Source: Bacillota bacterium
Lineage (GTDB): Bacteria > Bacillota > Clostridia > Acetivibrionales > DSM-2933
DNA length: 8,951 nucleotides
Assembly (NCBI GenBank): GCA_023430975.1
Contig: JAEYYB010000141.1
Location: 1 to 8,951, forward strand
Direction: 5' to 3'
Translations under genes and position numbers: made by a program
In this document: positions 7,018-8,951 of the stretch, one piece after another
Numbering within the stretch: the first letter of the stretch is position 1
Layout: each line of letters begins with the position of its first letter
Notes under the pieces: model-generated
Database searches by the model: none
What the model saw: only the letters and a program-made list of their open reading frames with translations
Told to the model about the DNA's origin: nothing

Positions 7018-7060
7018 CGGAGAAATGCTTATCTACTTCTTTAAAACAGGTGTATATTAT

Positions 7061-7090
7061 TTGGAAAAAGTATCCGATAAACTTGATATA
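7061..7090 (+). promoter_or_regulatory. Candidate parB promoter
   Basis: TTGGAA (7061-7066) and GATATA (7085-7090) are separated by 18 bases and lie just upstream of the parB ribosome binding site. Each box is an imperfect match. The spacer contains TCCGATA, a word that recurs upstream of the decayed small frame at 8065. Confidence 0.3.
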
Positions 7091-7113
7091 AGAAACTACA
7101 AGGAGTTGATAAC

Positions 7114-7878
7114 ATGCCAAATGATATTTCGCAGTTAAAAATGCCAATTGCAGAGTTTCAGCCTGACCCAAACCAGCCCAGAAAGTATTTTGATGAAACG
7201 GCACTTAGTGAGTTGTCGGAATCTATAAAACAATATGGAGTGTTGCAGCCCATAATCTACTATCTAAATGAAAGCGGTCAAAAAATTATAGTAGCAGGAG
7301 AAAGAAGATATCAAGCAGCCAAAAGAGCCCAGTTGAGCGAAATTCCAGCTATTGTTATTGATGGAACTGAAGCCGATAAGGTGGCATTGATTGAAAATAT
7401 TTTGAGACAGGATTTAACTCCATTAGAAGAAGCGGAAGCACTTCAGCGGTTGAAAGAAAAATACAAGTATTCAAACGATAAACTATCAAAGGTATTTACA
7501 AAATCCCCAAGTACCATCAGTGAAACACTTAGTATAAATAAACTACCAGACATTATCAAAGAAAGGTACAAAGCAAACCCTGAGTTACCCAAACGAGAAC
7601 TTGTAAAAATTGCAAGAATGAGGAGTGAAGCAGGTCAAATTAACGCATATAACAAGCTGACAAATTACAAACCTGAAACAGAAGAGCCAAAAGACACTGA
7701 TCAGGAAGGCAAGGAAAACTATAAGCTGACTCTTGGTTTTATAAAAAGTTTAGCTGGAAAACTAAGCAAATCAAACATTGTTATTAGTAATGATGAGGAA
7801 AAAGAAAATATTAAAAATCAGATTGCACAGTTAAGTAATGCAATAAATGATTTTCTGAACAAGTACAATTTGAGGTAA
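7114..7878 (+). CDS. parB: ParB/Spo0J-family partition protein
   Basis: The protein has 254 residues. The ATG at 7114 follows AAGGAG (7100-7105) by eight bases. The N-terminal ParB/Srx-like domain has FQPDPNQPRK (15-24), YGVLQPI (41-47) and the CTP-binding motif GERRYQAAKRA (62-72), then ENILRQDLTPLEEAEAL (94-110). A helix-turn-helix occupies about 118-145 (KVFTKSPSTISETL). The tail after about 185 is charged and variable, as expected for a linker and dimerisation region. ParB proteins bind a palindromic site, load as CTP-dependent clamps and spread on DNA, usually with a ParA ATPase. No parA is present upstream or downstream within the window, and the flanks are mobile DNA. This suggests a plasmid- or element-borne orphan ParB, or a ParB-like regulator, rather than the chromosomal copy. 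A 24-bp palindrome at the stop codon is a candidate binding site. Confidence 0.9.
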   Translation: MPNDISQLKMPIAEFQPDPNQPRKYFDETALSELSESIKQYGVLQPIIYYLNESGQKIIVAGERRYQAAKRAQLSEIPAIVIDGTEADKVALIENILRQDLTPLEEAEALQRLKEKYKYSNDKLSKVFTKSPSTISETLSINKLPDIIKERYKANPELPKRELVKIARMRSEAGQINAYNKLTNYKPETEEPKDTDQEGKENYKLTLGFIKSLAGKLSKSNIVISNDEEKENIKNQIAQLSNAINDFLNKYNLR

Positions 7879-7901
7879 TAATTTCGGCATGCCGAAATTA
7901 T
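7878..7901. promoter_or_regulatory. Perfect 24-bp palindrome, candidate parS-like site
   Basis: The 24 bases 7878-7901 are identical on both strands, centred on GGCATGCC and flanked by TTTC and GAAA. The palindrome begins at the last base of the parB stop codon. Its TTTC...GAAA layout resembles parS (TGTTTCACGTGAAACA) and the Noc site (ATTTCCCGGGAAAT), with a longer centre. As a hairpin it would have a CATG tetraloop, but no T tract follows, so a terminator is less likely. Binding by the adjacent ParB is inference. Confidence 0.6.
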
Positions 7902-8048
7902 CCTTGTAAGCTATGCCTAAACTGGATTGCGGGGATTTTATGCAGATATTGCCACTTGATGGCTTGGTTTATTTTTGCCAACTGATAAAAATTATACAAA
8001 TATTTAATTTTTTCCGATACATAGTATATTGTAAATACTTAGAAATTT
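7902..8048. other. Intergenic region after parB
   Basis: No gene is seen. GCCA and TGGC flank a five-base loop at about 7950-7962, and AGTAT...ATACT forms a small dyad around 8023-8039. TCCGATA at 8013-8019 is shared with the parB upstream region. The stretch probably holds the promoter for the downstream small frames, but no clear box pair stands out. Confidence 0.3.
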
Positions 8049-8064
8049 AAAGGAGGTTTTAATC

Positions 8065-8178
8065 ATAGACCGTCGAGATTATCAAATTACTGTCATTTAT
8101 GATATTCTTTAGAGCAAATTCGAAAGAATGAAAATATACAGGCTCGGTTATGATACTCTTTACATATTTAAGACATAA
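8065..8178 (+). pseudogene. Decayed small reading frame with strong ribosome binding site
   Basis: AAAGGAGG (8049-8056) is the best Shine-Dalgarno match in the window and sits eight bases before ATA at 8065, exactly where an ATG would be expected. The frame from there is protein-like (DRRDYQITVIYDIL), meets an in-frame TAG at 8110-8112, and continues with SKFERMKIYRLGYDTLYIF to TAA at 8176-8178, 37 codons in all. Loss of the start codon plus one nonsense mutation would explain this. An ATG at 8128 could begin a 16-residue product without a good binding site. I do not recognise the family. The frame may also be meaningless and the AGGAGG coincidental. Confidence 0.35.
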
Positions 8179-8196
8179 AAATCAAGGAGCATATGT

Positions 8197-8292
8197 ATTG
8201 TAAAAGGTTACATCAACTTATAAAAATATAGTAGGGCATATATAAAGGAACCAGAGTTTAGATTCATTATATCCCCAAAAAAATTGCACTAA
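8197..8292 (+). pseudogene. Second decayed small reading frame
   Basis: AAGGAG (8184-8189) lies seven bases before ATT at 8197. The frame reads IVKGYINL, stops at TAA (8221-8223), then continues protein-like with KYSRAYIKEPEFRFIISPKK up to TAA at 8290-8292. It repeats the pattern of its upstream neighbour: a good binding site, a non-standard start codon and one internal stop. An out-of-frame ATG at 8193 gives only a 12-residue peptide. No family is recognised, and it could be non-coding. Confidence 0.25.
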
Positions 8293-8325
8293 ACAAATTT
8301 AAAATAGAAAGGATAAGTGAAAACA

Positions 8326-8478
8326 GTGAAGAAAAGTAATTTAGAAAAGTCAATAAAGAGAAAGAAAATCAATCAAATGGCAAAAAACTATAAAAACTCA
8401 AATCCAGAAAAGACCTTTAGAAAATGTAAAAAAGAAGCCAAAAGTGCTTTTAATGCTATGGAAGAACTGACTAAATAA
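8326..8478 (+). CDS. Small basic protein of 50 residues
   Basis: A GTG at 8326 opens a 50-codon frame ending with TAA at 8476-8478. GAAAGGA at 8307-8313 is 12 bases upstream; an in-frame GTG at 8317 is only three bases from it and less likely. The product is strongly basic at its N-terminus (KRKKINQMAKNYK) with an acidic, helix-prone C-terminus (AFNAMEELTK). There is one cysteine, no signal peptide and no membrane segment. The charge suggests nucleic-acid binding, but I recognise no family. It lies between decayed frames and the HNH fragment, so it may be one of a run of small mobile-element genes. Confidence 0.5.
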   Translation: MKKSNLEKSIKRKKINQMAKNYKNSNPEKTFRKCKKEAKSAFNAMEELTK

Positions 8479-8617
8479 ATATTTTATCATGAAGCAATCC
8501 ATATTCCATCGTCAGGTGGGAAACACTACCCACGAAGAAAGTATCTGTAAATCCCACTCTGAAACATAGGTCATGATTCGGCATTAGCAAACACGATACT
8601 ACTTTTGGAGGATATTT

Positions 8618-8752
8618 ATGAAATGTGCATATTGTATGAAAGATGGTAAGGTTACACGTGAACATATAATCCCAAAAGGAATAATTGATTTGTTTCCAGA
8701 ATGTGATTATGTTTATGATTATAGAGCATTGTTGTTGCATAAAAAATTTTAA
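8618..8752 (+). pseudogene. N-terminal fragment of an HNH endonuclease
   Basis: GGAGG (8607-8611) is six bases before the ATG at 8618. The 44-codon product starts MKCAYCMKDGKVTREHIIPK: a CxxC zinc pair (C3, C6) followed by the EHIIPKG core (15-21) of HNH endonucleases. LFPECD (25-30) also fits the family as I recall it. After about residue 35 the sequence becomes RALLLHKKF and stops, where a full protein would continue with the second cysteine pair and asparagine of the HNH fold. The fragment cannot form a complete active site. The change lies shortly before an insertion-sequence transposase gene, so interruption by that element is the simplest explanation; a frameshift is the alternative. 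Confidence 0.65.
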
Positions 8753-8951
8753 TAAAAATCAACTGTAATATTTACCTGTAAAAATGTGAAAGCCCCTCTG
8801 TTAATATGAAGTGGGTTGACCGACAAGCAACCACAATAATTAACTAAGGAGCTAACAATATGGTTGATTGTACTACAGTTTTCGAAACTTTAACAGACTT
8901 TTTACCCAAGAACATTTTGGAAAAAGCCGTTGAGGAAACCAATGCAGAACA
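8727..8951 (+). mobile_element. Left end of an IS4-like insertion sequence, partial
   Basis: The element continues beyond the window. Its left boundary is not certain: it lies between about 8727, where the HNH reading frame loses family similarity, and about 8790. GGTTG (8814-8818) pairs with CAACC (8828-8832) in a small hairpin upstream of the transposase start. Such hairpins sometimes limit read-through translation in insertion sequences. Terminal inverted repeats cannot be checked because the right end is absent. Confidence 0.5.
8860..8951 (+). CDS. Transposase, IS4-like with DUF4372 N-terminus, partial
   Basis: AAGGAG (8846-8851) is eight bases before the ATG at 8860. Only 30 complete codons are present before the window ends. 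The peptide (TVFETLTDFLPKNILEKAV) fits the start of the DUF4372 domain found at the N-terminus of many IS4-family transposases: a short helix, then a conserved proline-containing turn, then LEKAV. The catalytic DDE domain lies outside the window. Assignment from so short a piece is tentative, but the truncated HNH gene just upstream supports a mobile element here. Confidence 0.6.
   Translation, partial: MVDCTTVFETLTDFLPKNILEKAVEETNAE

Larger units (their letters stand above)
6602..7056. other. Gene-poor, repeat-rich region of likely mobile origin
   Basis: I find no gene I can support in these roughly 450 bases. Several overlapping open frames exist on both strands, but none has a credible start and ribosome binding site together with a recognisable product, and one of them runs into the parB gene in antisense. 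The minus-strand peptides around 6900-7040 are rich in alanine, leucine and lysine because of the underlying DNA repeats. The base composition appears richer in GC than the defence operon. The region is best described as degenerate DNA carrying a perfect hairpin (6823-6869) and the GCTTTAAAGC repeat cluster. Confidence 0.4.

Noticed and set aside
6613..7204. Minus-strand frames of 120 and 81 codons and a plus-strand frame of 77 codons near the repeats
   Set aside because: The frames overlap each other, arise from the repeat cluster and partly run antisense into parB; no start signal or recognisable family supports them.
7878..7901. Palindrome as an intrinsic terminator of parB
   Set aside because: The following bases are ATCCTTG-like without a T tract, so a protein-binding site is preferred, though termination is not excluded.
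8471..8740. 89-codon minus-strand frame over the HNH fragment
   Set aside because: It is antisense to a frame with a strong ribosome binding site and clear HNH motifs.

Overview
The window is AT-rich, with strong AAGGAG/GGAGG-type Shine-Dalgarno sites and mostly ATG starts. This suggests a low-GC Firmicute, perhaps an anaerobic clostridial or negativicute lineage; that placement is inference and no marker gene fixes it. The content is accessory DNA: a probable defence cassette, an orphan parB, broken small genes and the start of an insertion sequence. No tRNA, rRNA or CRISPR array was seen.

Left part (1-6480). Bases 27-119 hold two imperfect direct repeats and one inverted copy of a TGCAAAAGT-type sequence that looks like the end of an IS21-like element. 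A DUF4365 gene with a PD-(D/E)XK-like signature follows (307-1284). After a 334-base gap comes a tight three-gene operon: a calcineurin-like metallophosphoesterase (1619-2830), an ORC/CDC6-type AAA+ ATPase (2835-4619) and an unrecognised protein made of two similar Rossmann-like halves (4606-5556). Gene spacings are 4 bases and a 14-base overlap, so the three are very probably co-expressed. Converging on the operon, 12 bases away, is a D12-class (Dam/DpnM-like) adenine DNA methyltransferase (5569-6378, minus strand) with no recognisable restriction partner next to it. My working hypothesis is an uncharacterised defence system: the ATPase as a switch or motor, the duplicated protein as a possible ligand sensor, and the phosphoesterase as the effector acting on nucleic acid or nucleotides. 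This is inferred from architecture only.

Middle part (6481-7100). This gene-poor stretch contains another inverted TGCAAAA repeat, a perfect 18-bp hairpin (6823-6869) and a cluster of repeats built on GCTTTAAAGC and CTTCG/GCGAAG words. It looks like degenerate mobile DNA. Inverted copies of TGCAAAAGT at 67-75 and 6593-6601 bracket the defence genes.

Right part (7100-8951). A complete ParB/Spo0J-like protein without a visible ParA (7114-7878) is followed at once by a perfect 24-bp palindrome that could be its binding site. Next come two apparently decayed small reading frames with good ribosome binding sites but no normal start codon, a 50-residue basic protein, and the first part of an HNH endonuclease gene that loses its family sequence near the start of an insertion sequence. 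The window ends inside the first 30 codons of that element's transposase, which resembles the DUF4372 N-terminus of IS4-like enzymes.
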